A stretch of 13,679 nucleotides of DNA, taken from positions 1 to 13,679 of the forward strand of contig JAQBZT010000042.1 of NCBI GenBank assembly GCA_027622355.1, given 5' to 3'. The notes below the pieces were generated by a model. That model saw nothing but the letters and a program-made list of their open reading frames with translations, searched no databases and was not told the origin of the DNA. A program made the position numbers and the translations under genes. The stretch comes from a bacterium. Lineage in GTDB: Bacteria > UBA8248. Positions 1-6,147 of the stretch are shown in pieces (within the stretch, counting starts at the first letter, position 1; each line of letters opens with the position of its first letter).

Positions 1-14
1 GAAAGAGGAGTTCG

Positions 15-1721
15 ATGAATTCGCATTTTTCTTCGGGCGGTTTCCCCGCCGGGCGGATTTGGGCGATGGCGGTGCGGCCTGAGGCGGGAGAGGCTCTCTC
101 CCCGGTCCGCTTCGAGACGCTTGGCGGGATGATCCGGGCGAACGCCGAGCGGGCCCCTTTGACTCCTGCCCTGCTCTGGGAGCGGGATGCGGAAGCGGGC
201 GTCTCCGGGCTGGGAGATGTGGCCGCCGAATCCGGCGCCGCGCGGGTCCTCACCCACGAAGCCCTGGATGCTTCCACCGGCCGCTTTGCCGCCGCCCTCG
301 CGGTCCTGGGCATAAAGAAGGGGGACCGGGCGGCCCTTCTCCTCGGAAACCGGCCGGAGTTCGTCATCTCCTACTACGGCGCGGCGAAGGCCGGCACCGT
401 CACGGTCCCCATCAACAACCGCCTCTCGGGGCGCGAGATCTCCTACATCCTCGCGGACTCGGGGGCGCGCCTCCTCATCGTCCAGGAAGATTTCTGGCCC
501 GCCGTCGAAGCGCACCGGAGTGAGTTCCCCGCACTGGAGGCGGTGATCTGGGTCGGCGCCGCCCCGCCGCCCACGTGCGCGCGCGCGTTCGGCGATTTTC
601 TCTCGATGGGCGGCGGGGCCGGGCCGGCGGCCGAAGTCCGCGCGGATGATCTGGCCTCCATCTGCTACACCTCGGGGACGACGGGCCTTCCGAAAGGCGC
701 CATCCTGACTCACCGGAACATCCTGGTGAACGGCCGCAACTGCGAGGCCGTCTACCGCTTCACCGCGCGGGACCGGACCCTCATCGCGGTGCCGCTCTTT
801 CACGTGACCGGCCTGACGAGCCAGCTCATTGCCATGGGCTATGTCGGCGCCTCCTGCGTCCTGATGCCCCGCTACAAGACCGAAGAAGTCATGCGCCTCA
901 TCGAGAAGTTCCGCGTCCCCTCCCTCATCGCGGCGCCGACCATCTTCGTCTTGATGCTCATGCACGAAAGGTGCAACGACTACGACATGGAATCGCTCCG
1001 AGTGGCCTCCTACGGCGGCGGGCCCATCGCCCCCGAGACGATCCGGGGGATCAAGGTGCGCTTTCCCGCCGCAGAGGCGATCCAGCTCTACGGCCTCACC
1101 GAAACGAGCGGAATGGTGACCTACCATCCCGACGCGATGGCGCTCGAGAAGCCCGCCTCGGTCGGAAGGTGCGCGCCCGGGTGCGAGCTGCGTGTGGTGG
1201 ACGATGCGGATCGCCCGCTCCCGACCGGAGAGGTGGGCGAGCTTTGCGTCCGATCGCCCAACACCGTGGCGGGCTACTGGGGGCAGGAAGAAGCCACCGC
1301 CGAGGCGATGCGGGGCGGCTGGTTCCACACGGGCGACTATGCCCGCTGCGACGCGGAGGGGTACTACTACATCCTCGATCGGAAGAAGGACATGATCTGC
1401 CGCGGGGCGGAGAACATCTACAGCAAGGAGGTGGAGGATGTGCTCTACACCCACCCGGCGGTCATGGAGGCGGCTCTCTACGGCATTCCCGATGAGGTCT
1501 TCGGCGAGATTCCGCGGGCGGGGGTGGTGCTCAGGCCCGGAAAATCGGCGGATGAGGAGGAGATATGCCGCTTCTGCGCGGAGAGGCTCGCCGACTACAA
1601 GGTGCCGGCGGCGGTTTTTTTCCTGGAAGAGCTTCCCAAGAACGCCAACGGGAAGATTCTCAAGCGCGCGCTCCGCGAATCCGATCCAGCATTTCGAGAA
1701 GACGGTTCCGCCAAACCCTGA
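15..1721 (+). CDS. AMP-forming acyl-CoA synthetase / fatty-acid-CoA ligase family protein
   Basis: 568 residues, about the full length of the ANL (acyl-CoA synthetase) superfamily. These enzymes adenylate a carboxylic acid with ATP and transfer the acyl group to CoA. Visible motifs are the P-loop-like YTSGTTGLPKG (218-228), YGLTE (359-363), GWFHTGD (435-441), the hinge DRKKDMICRGAENIYS (455-470) and the C-terminal NANGKILK with the catalytic Lys547. The start at 15 is preceded by GAGGAG at 5-10; a later Met (codon 18) has no comparable ribosome binding site. Residues about 57-80 look like an extra loop between the usual N-terminal 'ALL' strand and the 'TYxEL'-like helix. The last 20 codons overlap the convergent cyclase gene, after the catalytic lysine. 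The acyl substrate cannot be told from sequence; the nearby ring-cleavage-like genes make an aromatic or medium-chain acid possible, as inference only. Confidence 0.95.
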   Translation: MNSHFSSGGFPAGRIWAMAVRPEAGEALSPVRFETLGGMIRANAERAPLTPALLWERDAEAGVSGLGDVAAESGAARVLTHEALDASTGRFAAALAVLGIKKGDRAALLLGNRPEFVISYYGAAKAGTVTVPINNRLSGREISYILADSGARLLIVQEDFWPAVEAHRSEFPALEAVIWVGAAPPPTCARAFGDFLSMGGGAGPAAEVRADDLASICYTSGTTGLPKGAILTHRNILVNGRNCEAVYRFTARDRTLIAVPLFHVTGLTSQLIAMGYVGASCVLMPRYKTEEVMRLIEKFRVPSLIAAPTIFVLMLMHERCNDYDMESLRVASYGGGPIAPETIRGIKVRFPAAEAIQLYGLTETSGMVTYHPDAMALEKPASVGRCAPGCELRVVDDADRPLPTGEVGELCVRSPNTVAGYWGQEEATAEAMRGGWFHTGDYARCDAEGYYYILDRKKDMICRGAENIYSKEVEDVLYTHPAVMEAALYGIPDEVFGEIPRAGVVLRPGKSADEEEICRFCAERLADYKVPAAVFFLEELPKNANGKILKRALRESDPAFREDGSAKP

Positions 1722-2673
1722 AGAAATCGCGGACGGGCGCCTCCGCGCGGTAGGGGTGCCCCAGCTTGTAGACGCAAAAGCACCGGCTGATGCCCTTGAG
1801 TTCCATCTCGGCGGAGGGCGCCGCGGGCGGGTCGTCCAGCAGGACGTAGGCTTCCTGCGAGACGAGGAAGCTGTTGTTCAGCTCCTTGGTGGCCTGCTCG
1901 AGCCGGGCCGCCGCGTTGACCGGAAGCCCCACCGCGGTGAACCCGCCCTGGGCACTCCCAAAAACATTTCCGCAGATGACCCTCCCGGTGTGAAGCCCGA
2001 TGCCCACGTCCAGGCAGACGCCGAAGTTGCCGGTGAGGTAGTTCCGGTTCAGGTTTCCGACATCTTGGAGGATGCGGTAGCCGGCGCGCACGCCCGCCGC
2101 CGCGGCTTCGGGAAGCTCGGTCTCGAGGCCGAAGACGGAAAACATCCCGTCCCCCGCCGTTCCAACCACCCGGCCGCCCTCGGCCTCGATGGCGTTTCGG
2201 ATGAGGAGGTGAAAGCGGCCCAGGATGTGGATGACATCGTAGGGCAGATGCGCCTCGACGAAAGGGGTGAAGTCGCGGATGTCGAGGAACAGCATCGCGA
2301 GATCGCGTTCCACCCCGCGGGTGTGCTCGATGGCGTCCGCTTCGCCGGCGATGAGCTCTGCGTCCGTTTCATCGCGGATCATCCGGCAAAGGTGCACACC
2401 CGCGCCCATGACCTCGGTCTGGCAGGCGAGGCGAACGTCCGCCGGAAAGTTTTTTCCCTCGGCCAGCGCTCTTTCATCCTCCGAGGGCACGGAGAGGCAG
2501 TCTCGCCCCGCGATGACGATCACGCGGCAGGTCGAGCAGATCGCGTTTCCGCCGCAGGCATGCTGGTGCGGGATGCCGGATTCGAGTAAAGCCTCGAGAA
2601 CGGTCTGTCCGGGCCGGATGACGATTTTTCCCTCGTTCAGCAGCTCTATCTCGAAAGCGGCTTCGTCCGTCAT
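1660..2673 (-). CDS. 2Fe-2S ferredoxin domain fused to class III adenylate/guanylate cyclase domain
   Basis: 337 residues in two domains. Residues 5-100 are a 2Fe-2S ferredoxin fold with Cys40, Cys46, Cys49 and Cys84; the C-x5-C-x2-C spacing resembles adrenodoxin/putidaredoxin more than plant ferredoxins. Residues about 120-300 are a class III nucleotidyl cyclase domain: FLDIRDFT with metal ligand Asp131, GTAGDGMFS with the second metal ligand Asp175, and VNAAARLE with transition-state residues Asn253 and Arg257. The adenine-selecting position 7 before Asn253 is Thr246. The position normally held by the base-selecting Lys (4 before Asp175) is Gly171, so substrate choice is uncertain. There are no membrane segments or signal peptide, so it is probably cytosolic. 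It lies 22 bp behind the DUF1330 gene and is likely co-transcribed with it. The role is inferred: cyclic nucleotide output controlled by redox state or cluster occupancy. The architecture is solid; the activity is untested. Confidence 0.92.
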   Translation of the reverse strand: MTDEAAFEIELLNEGKIVIRPGQTVLEALLESGIPHQHACGGNAICSTCRVIVIAGRDCLSVPSEDERALAEGKNFPADVRLACQTEVMGAGVHLCRMIRDETDAELIAGEADAIEHTRGVERDLAMLFLDIRDFTPFVEAHLPYDVIHILGRFHLLIRNAIEAEGGRVVGTAGDGMFSVFGLETELPEAAAAGVRAGYRILQDVGNLNRNYLTGNFGVCLDVGIGLHTGRVICGNVFGSAQGGFTAVGLPVNAAARLEQATKELNNSFLVSQEAYVLLDDPPAAPSAEMELKGISRCFCVYKLGHPYRAEAPVRDFFRVWRNRLLEMLDRIRGARA

Positions 2674-2695
2674 GCGATATCCCCAGCGGCAGTGT

Positions 2696-2989
2696 TCAGG
2701 CCGGCGGCCGGTTGTAGCTGATAAACGTCATGTCCGCCGCTTCGTCGCGGTTGGGGATGAGCGCCTGGTACTCGGGCGAGCCGTACCACGCATTGACGGC
2801 GGCCTGATCGGGGAACTGGATGATGGCGGCGAGGTCGGCGTCGTGGTGGCCGTGGATCACGCCCGTCTTTTTCCCCATGGCGAGAAATTCCCCGCCGTGC
2901 GCGGCCACGGTGGCCGGGGCGTTTTCGGTGTAGGATTTCCATTTTTCCGGGTTCTTGATGGTGATGTGGACAACGAGAAAGGCGCTCAT
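2696..2989 (-). CDS. DUF1330 family protein
   Basis: 97 residues, the usual length for DUF1330, a small ferredoxin-like alpha/beta barrel family of unknown function. Typical features are the N-terminal strand LVVHITIKNPEKW, the central IIQFPDQAAVNAWYGSPEY segment (from about residue 56) and the short hydrophobic C-terminal strand MTFISYN. The ATG is preceded at good distance by TTGGAGG, which settles the start. Immediately upstream of that site, on the coding strand, lie ten C and eight T in a row. The gene is the first of a minus-strand pair with the ferredoxin-cyclase gene. No catalytic function can be assigned; relatives are often dimeric and found near oxidative or catabolic genes. Confidence 0.9.
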   Translation of the reverse strand: MSAFLVVHITIKNPEKWKSYTENAPATVAAHGGEFLAMGKKTGVIHGHHDADLAAIIQFPDQAAVNAWYGSPEYQALIPNRDEAADMTFISYNRPPA

Positions 2990-2998
2990 CGTGCCTCC

Positions 2999-3016
2999 AA
3001 AAAAAAGGGGGGGGGG
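2999..3016. repeat. Homopolymer pair A8-G10 (C10-T8 on the minus strand)
   Basis: On the plus strand eight A (2999-3006) are followed directly by ten G (3007-3016). On the minus strand this reads C10-T8 and abuts the GGAGG ribosome binding site of the DUF1330 gene. Tracts of this length are prone to slipped-strand changes and to sequencing or assembly error. No other homopolymer this long was noticed in the window. Confidence 0.9.
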
Positions 3017-3044
3017 AACCGGCGGGCAGACCCCGCAGATATCT

Positions 3045-3071
3045 TTGATTTGTCAAAAGATGCCATAAAAT
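3045..3071 (+). promoter_or_regulatory. Weak candidate sigma-70-like promoter for the 2Fe-2S subunit gene
   Basis: TTGATT (3045-3050) and TAAAAT (3066-3071) are separated by 15 bp, two fewer than ideal. They lie in the only A+T-rich patch of the divergent intergenic region. The short inverted repeat TTTGA-N4-TCAAA (3044-3057) overlaps the -35 element and could be an operator half-site pair. The opposite strand carries a perfect TTGACA (3056-3051) but no good -10 at the right distance. This is low-confidence pattern matching. Confidence 0.22.
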
Positions 3072-3249
3072 AACCGCGCCGCATACGGCGGGGGGCGGCG
3101 CCATGCCCGAGTGCAAAACATGCGGCCAGATGGTATCCTTCCCTTATTCAACGGCGGGAAAACGGCTTTATTCCGGCATGCGGGAGGCCCGCTTGTTTTC
3201 CGGAGCTGGAGAGGGTTCCTTCATCCGAATTTTTGAAAGGATTTTCCCC

Positions 3250-3777
3250 ATGTCCTCTGCAGAGAAAAAACAGATTTCCTTCATCTTGAACGGCGAGCCG
3301 GTGGAGGTGACGGTGCCCGTCACGCGCTATCTGGTGGATGTCATTCGCGAGGACCTCGCCATGATGGGCACCAAGCGAGCCTGCGATCAGGGTGTTTGCG
3401 GCACCTGCAGCATCATGATGAACGGCCGCCTGGTCAGCTCGTGCCTGACGCTGGCCGTCCGCGCCGACGGCGCCACCATCGAGACCATCGAGGGCATCTC
3501 GGGTCCCGATGGCGGTCTCCATCCGCTTCAGGAGAGTTTCGCAAGCCATGGGGCGACCCAGTGCGGCTATTGCACCCCGGGGATGATCGTCTCGGCCAAG
3601 GCGCTTCTGGAGGAAAATCCCAAGCCCAGCGCCGATGAGATCAAACACTGGCTGACGGGCAATCTGTGCCGCTGCACGGGCTATGGCCGGATCATCGAGG
3701 CCATCCAGGCGGTGGGTGAGGGGCGTACGGTGCCCGAATCCGTCGAGATTGACATGGTGAAAGCGTACGAGGACTAG
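3250..3777 (+). CDS. (2Fe-2S)-binding small subunit of a molybdenum hydroxylase (CoxS/XdhA/QorS type)
   Basis: 175 residues from ATG 3250, the normal size for the iron-sulfur subunit of CO dehydrogenase/xanthine dehydrogenase-type enzymes. The N-terminal plant-type cluster uses Cys45, Cys50, Cys53 and Cys65 (CDQGVCGTC motif). The C-terminal four-helix domain cluster uses Cys105, Cys108, Cys140 and Cys142 (QCGYCTPG and LCRCTGY). Both clusters are complete. The subunit passes electrons from the molybdopterin subunit to the FAD subunit or an acceptor. The frame is open upstream to 3103, but that extension has no family-like sequence, while GAAAGG lies 9 bp before 3250. Neither a molybdopterin large subunit nor an FAD subunit is found nearby, so this is an orphan in the window. 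It is followed 72 bp later by the VOC gene on the same strand. A specific substrate cannot be named. Confidence 0.93.
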   Translation: MSSAEKKQISFILNGEPVEVTVPVTRYLVDVIREDLAMMGTKRACDQGVCGTCSIMMNGRLVSSCLTLAVRADGATIETIEGISGPDGGLHPLQESFASHGATQCGYCTPGMIVSAKALLEENPKPSADEIKHWLTGNLCRCTGYGRIIEAIQAVGEGRTVPESVEIDMVKAYED

Positions 3778-3849
3778 AGAAGCCTCGTTCCGATTTTACG
3801 GGCCATATCTGTGCCGGCCCATCATTCCGCCGGCGGGGAAGGGAAGCCG

Positions 3850-4383
3850 ATGAAAAGAATGATTGAGCACGTTGCGCTCCGGGTGACCGATCTCAAGCGC
3901 TCGGTCGTTTTCTACCGCGATGTCCTGGGCCTGAAGCCCGTCAGCATCCGCGAGATCGCAAACGGGAACCTGACGCAGGTGGTTTTCCGGGTGGGAGAAG
4001 ATGTTCTCGTCCTTTTCCACAATCCCAATTTCACGAAGGCGGATGTGCACTCGGATTACGGCACCCGCCAGATATCGGATTTTCTGGCCGGAAGCCAGGA
4101 GCGGGAATGGGCCGGCGGGATGGATCATCTCGCGTTCTGCTTCGATGAGGAGGAGTACCACGCGGTTCTCCGGCGCCTGGAAGAGCATGGCGGCGAGATT
4201 CACCGCGGCGAGGAGCGGAACCTCGGCGCCTACGGCGTGGGCTACGCTTCCTACTTCTACGACCCGGACAACATCGAGATCGAAATCAAGCGCTACGACA
4301 ATCCCCCCGAAGAGCCGGGCCCGGAGTGGTACGAATCCAAGGTGGATCTGGAAACATTTGGCCAGGAGACCAGCAAGGCATGA
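3850..4383 (+). CDS. VOC superfamily protein (glyoxalase / type I extradiol dioxygenase-like)
   Basis: 177 residues from ATG 3850, preceded by GGGGAAGGGAA; an upstream in-frame ATG at 3811 gives an unlikely 13-residue extension. Two beta-alpha-beta-beta-beta modules are recognisable, beginning at MIEHVALRVTDLKRSVVFYRDVLGL and at GGMDHLAF. Candidate metal ligands are His7, His93 and Glu143 in DPDNIEIEI, the H-H-E pattern of extradiol dioxygenases and related VOC metalloenzymes. The C-terminal tail (about 150-177) is polar and probably extended. Its stop overlaps the start of the next gene (ATGA), implying translational coupling with the MDMPI-like protein. The pairing with a possible isomerase would fit a ring-cleavage or thiol-dependent detoxification step, but the reaction is not determined by sequence. 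Confidence 0.88.
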   Translation: MKRMIEHVALRVTDLKRSVVFYRDVLGLKPVSIREIANGNLTQVVFRVGEDVLVLFHNPNFTKADVHSDYGTRQISDFLAGSQEREWAGGMDHLAFCFDEEEYHAVLRRLEEHGGEIHRGEERNLGAYGVGYASYFYDPDNIEIEIKRYDNPPEEPGPEWYESKVDLETFGQETSKA

Positions 4384-5204
4384 ACGAGCCCGAGCGCCGA
4401 GGGGCGGCTGTCGAAGCCATCCGCCGGGAGAGCCAGCGGCAGGCGGAGCTGTTCCACTCCTGGGGCGATACCGAATGGGCGCTGCCCACATTTTGCGAGG
4501 GGTGGACGCGGCGCCACGCGGTGGCCCATCTCCAGGCCGGCTCTGAATTCCACGAAGATGTCGTCCGCAGCGGCGTCCAGGGCTACACCGGTCCTCCTTT
4601 CGGGACAAAGGACGTGGCCGCCTTCCGCGAAAACCGGATGGCGGAGATGAAGCGCCTCATGGGCCTTCCGGTGGAGGCACTTGTTGCGGGTTTTCTGGAG
4701 CGGCACGCGGTCTTCGCCGATCTGCTCGAGGGGCTTACGCCGGCGGACGCCGAAAAGATCGCCTGGCACCGGATCGGCCTGATCCCCGCGGGTCAGTTCG
4801 CCGGCATCCGCCTTTACGAACTCGGCCTTCACGACTGGGACATCCGGGCCGTTGATGATCAGTCTCTTCTCATCGAACCTTCCATATCGCAGGCGATGAC
4901 GATTCATCTTCCCTACGCGCAGTGGCGTTTTCTCAATCTGGTGCCTGCTTCGCCGCCGCCGGCGGGCCTCTTCCGTTTCCGGACGGAGGACGGCGCTTCC
5001 TGGTGCCTCGCGATCCGCGATGGCCGGGCGGAGGTGGCGGAGGGGGAGGATCCGGACGCGGAAATCTCGGGAGATGCGACGGCGCTGATGCTGCAGACCA
5101 CAGGCCGGCTCGCCTGGCGGGACGCGCTGGGCCAGAGAAGGATATCCATCACGGGCGACGAGAAGGCCGAAGCGCTGCTCGATGCCCTCGCCGTCAGCTA
5201 CTAG
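4380..5204 (+). CDS. DinB/MDMPI-like maleylpyruvate isomerase family protein
   Basis: 274 residues. The N-terminal four-helix DinB-like domain (about 10-165) carries His50 in the helix HAVAHL and Glu147-x3-His151 in YELGLHDWD. This matches the His/Glu-x3-His zinc site of mycothiol-dependent maleylpyruvate isomerase (MDMPI). The C-terminal part (about 175-270) resembles the SCP2-like domain found behind MDMPI domains, with a strand-rich CLAIRDGRAEV segment and an ISITGD..KAEALLDAL ending. The start is the ATG overlapping the VOC stop codon (ATGA), with AGGAG 11 bp upstream. The family includes thiol-dependent isomerases and transferases, and many members with no known reaction. Mycothiol is known from actinobacteria, so the thiol used here is unknown. 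Coupling to a VOC enzyme suggests a joint metabolic step (inference). Confidence 0.87.
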   Translation: MNEPERRGAAVEAIRRESQRQAELFHSWGDTEWALPTFCEGWTRRHAVAHLQAGSEFHEDVVRSGVQGYTGPPFGTKDVAAFRENRMAEMKRLMGLPVEALVAGFLERHAVFADLLEGLTPADAEKIAWHRIGLIPAGQFAGIRLYELGLHDWDIRAVDDQSLLIEPSISQAMTIHLPYAQWRFLNLVPASPPPAGLFRFRTEDGASWCLAIRDGRAEVAEGEDPDAEISGDATALMLQTTGRLAWRDALGQRRISITGDEKAEALLDALAVSY

Positions 5205-5547
5205 TATTTTCACTATCTCGCCTCGCATTTTTTCGTTTCAACCTTCCCTTAGTGTTTGAATTATTTGGCTTATGGGCGTTTTCCGGCCTGACCCCCTTCT
5301 CCGTTGTGATATGGATCAGACTTCATCCGTGATGTACCTCACTCGGCATCTTCCTTCCGGAAAGAATTTGATTGATCGGCAAAATTTTCAACAGGATACT
5401 CTTGTTATCTTGAACACAGGGATGAAGTGATGTTCGTCATATTTCTCTTGCAGGATTCGGCTTTCTCGGGCGAGCCAAACCGCAACGGATTCATGATTGC
5501 AGGGCTTGGAGAAAGGTTTTCTCGGCCAGCAGGGGAGATAAGAAAAG
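5205..5547. other. 343-bp intergenic region before the receiver-TPR gene
   Basis: Less G+C-rich than the flanking genes. It holds one plausible promoter (5372-5400), small palindromes such as TTCCGGAA near 5355 and AAAATTTT (5381-5388), and no convincing gene or rho-independent terminator after the MDMPI-like gene. A 43-codon frame at 5430-5561 runs into the next gene and is not supported as coding. Confidence 0.6.
5372..5400 (+). promoter_or_regulatory. Candidate sigma-70-like promoter of the receiver-TPR gene
   Basis: TTGATC (5372-5377) and GATACT (5395-5400) are spaced by exactly 17 bp; each matches the consensus at four of six positions. Transcription would begin near 5407, leaving about 140 nt of untranslated leader before ATG 5548. 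Confidence 0.35.
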
Positions 5548-6144
5548 ATGAGCGTTCTTGAGCGGGAGACGCCGATTTTGGTGGCCGAGGCGGGATTTCC
5601 CCGGCTCAGCGAGTTGAAAGCTCTTCTGGAGGGATTTCACCTCCACAACCTGACAACGACGGGGCGTGGCTACCGGGCGATTGAGATAGCTCGCCGCGTC
5701 GATTTCAAATTGATTATTGTTTCGAATTCGTTGGTGAACATGTTTGGGATAGATGTCATCGAGGCAATTCGGCAGAAGGGAAAGAATATCGACACCCCGA
5801 TATTTTTTCTCATCGAACCGCACGAAAAACTCCTGCGTGAGAAAGCATTCAGCCTGGGTGTCACGCTTGTCCTGGAAAAGCCTCTCGGGGAAAAAGAGTT
5901 GCGCGAGGCGTTGGAGGTAAAGATGAACAAACAGGTGATTTCAAAGTCGGATGAGAAGACAAGGGTGAAGGCCGCGATGGGCTCGCTGCATGAGGCGGTC
6001 GCCTTCGCCAAGGATCTGAGGGGAAAAGAAGAATACAGCGTTGCGGAAACGGAGTTTTGCAACGGCCTGACGGAAGTGTTTTGCGGCCTGGCGGAAGTTT
6101 ACCTCTCGCAGGGCGACCTGGATTCCGCCGCCTATGTGATATAG
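5548..6144 (+). CDS. Degenerate receiver domain protein, N-terminal part of a frameshifted receiver-TPR gene
   Basis: 198 codons to a UAG at 6142-6144. ATG 5548 is preceded by AGGGGAG (5531-5537). Residues 8-125 align with a response-regulator receiver fold: strand PILVAEA, helix RLSELKALLEGF, the FKLIIVS strand, helix GIDVIEAIR and the LEKPL loop with the conserved Lys111. The acidic pair after strand 1 is replaced by Ala13-Glu14. The phospho-acceptor Asp position is Ser59 and the switch Thr/Ser position is Ile89, so phosphorylation in the usual way is unlikely. From about 140 the sequence becomes helical and TPR-like (LAEVYLSQGDLDSAAYVI), then stops; the continuation of this repeat is found in the -1 frame just downstream. 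The intact gene would encode about 385 residues (5548-6707). It is probably a pseudo-receiver protein-interaction scaffold; its partner is unknown. Confidence 0.82.
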   Translation: MSVLERETPILVAEAGFPRLSELKALLEGFHLHNLTTTGRGYRAIEIARRVDFKLIIVSNSLVNMFGIDVIEAIRQKGKNIDTPIFFLIEPHEKLLREKAFSLGVTLVLEKPLGEKELREALEVKMNKQVISKSDEKTRVKAAMGSLHEAVAFAKDLRGKEEYSVAETEFCNGLTEVFCGLAEVYLSQGDLDSAAYVI

Positions 6145-6147
6145 AGC
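6136..6147 (+). other. Frameshift site: apparent TA duplication creating a stop
   Basis: The sequence GTG ATA TAG ends the first frame. Removing one TA from ATATAG would give GTG ATA GAG CAG and join YVI to EQAEQ without a break, restoring the TPR. The span 5548-6707 is 1160 bp, two more than a multiple of three, as expected for a 2-bp insertion. No slippery heptamer is present at this point, so programmed shifting here is not indicated. A real mutation and an assembly or read error cannot be told apart from one sequence. Confidence 0.75.

Noticed and set aside
1722..2589. Long plus-strand open frame opposite the ferredoxin-cyclase gene
   Set aside because: Antisense shadow with no domain motifs; the minus strand encodes two complete conserved domains.
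3103..3249. In-frame 5' extension of the 2Fe-2S subunit gene
   Set aside because: The 49 extra residues do not resemble the family N terminus, whereas ATG 3250 has a suitable ribosome binding site and gives the standard length.
3778..3849. GGGCC-N11-GGCCC hairpin after the 2Fe-2S subunit gene as a terminator
   Set aside because: Only five base pairs with a long loop and no T-run; the genes on both sides run in the same direction and may share a transcript.
5430..5561. 43-codon open frame between the MDMPI-like and receiver genes, overlapping the receiver start by 14 bp
   Set aside because: No recognisable product and no clear ribosome binding site; it runs through the likely ribosome binding site of the next gene. 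Could at most be a leader peptide.
6021..6027. In-frame slippery heptamer G GGA AAA that could cause a -1 shift into the TPR frame
   Set aside because: The motif is in the right register and the -1 frame is open from here to 6707, but shifting here would replace the TPR-like residues encoded at 6030-6141 with an Arg/Gly-rich shadow sequence. The protein evidence puts the break at about 6139, so a programmed shift is unlikely.
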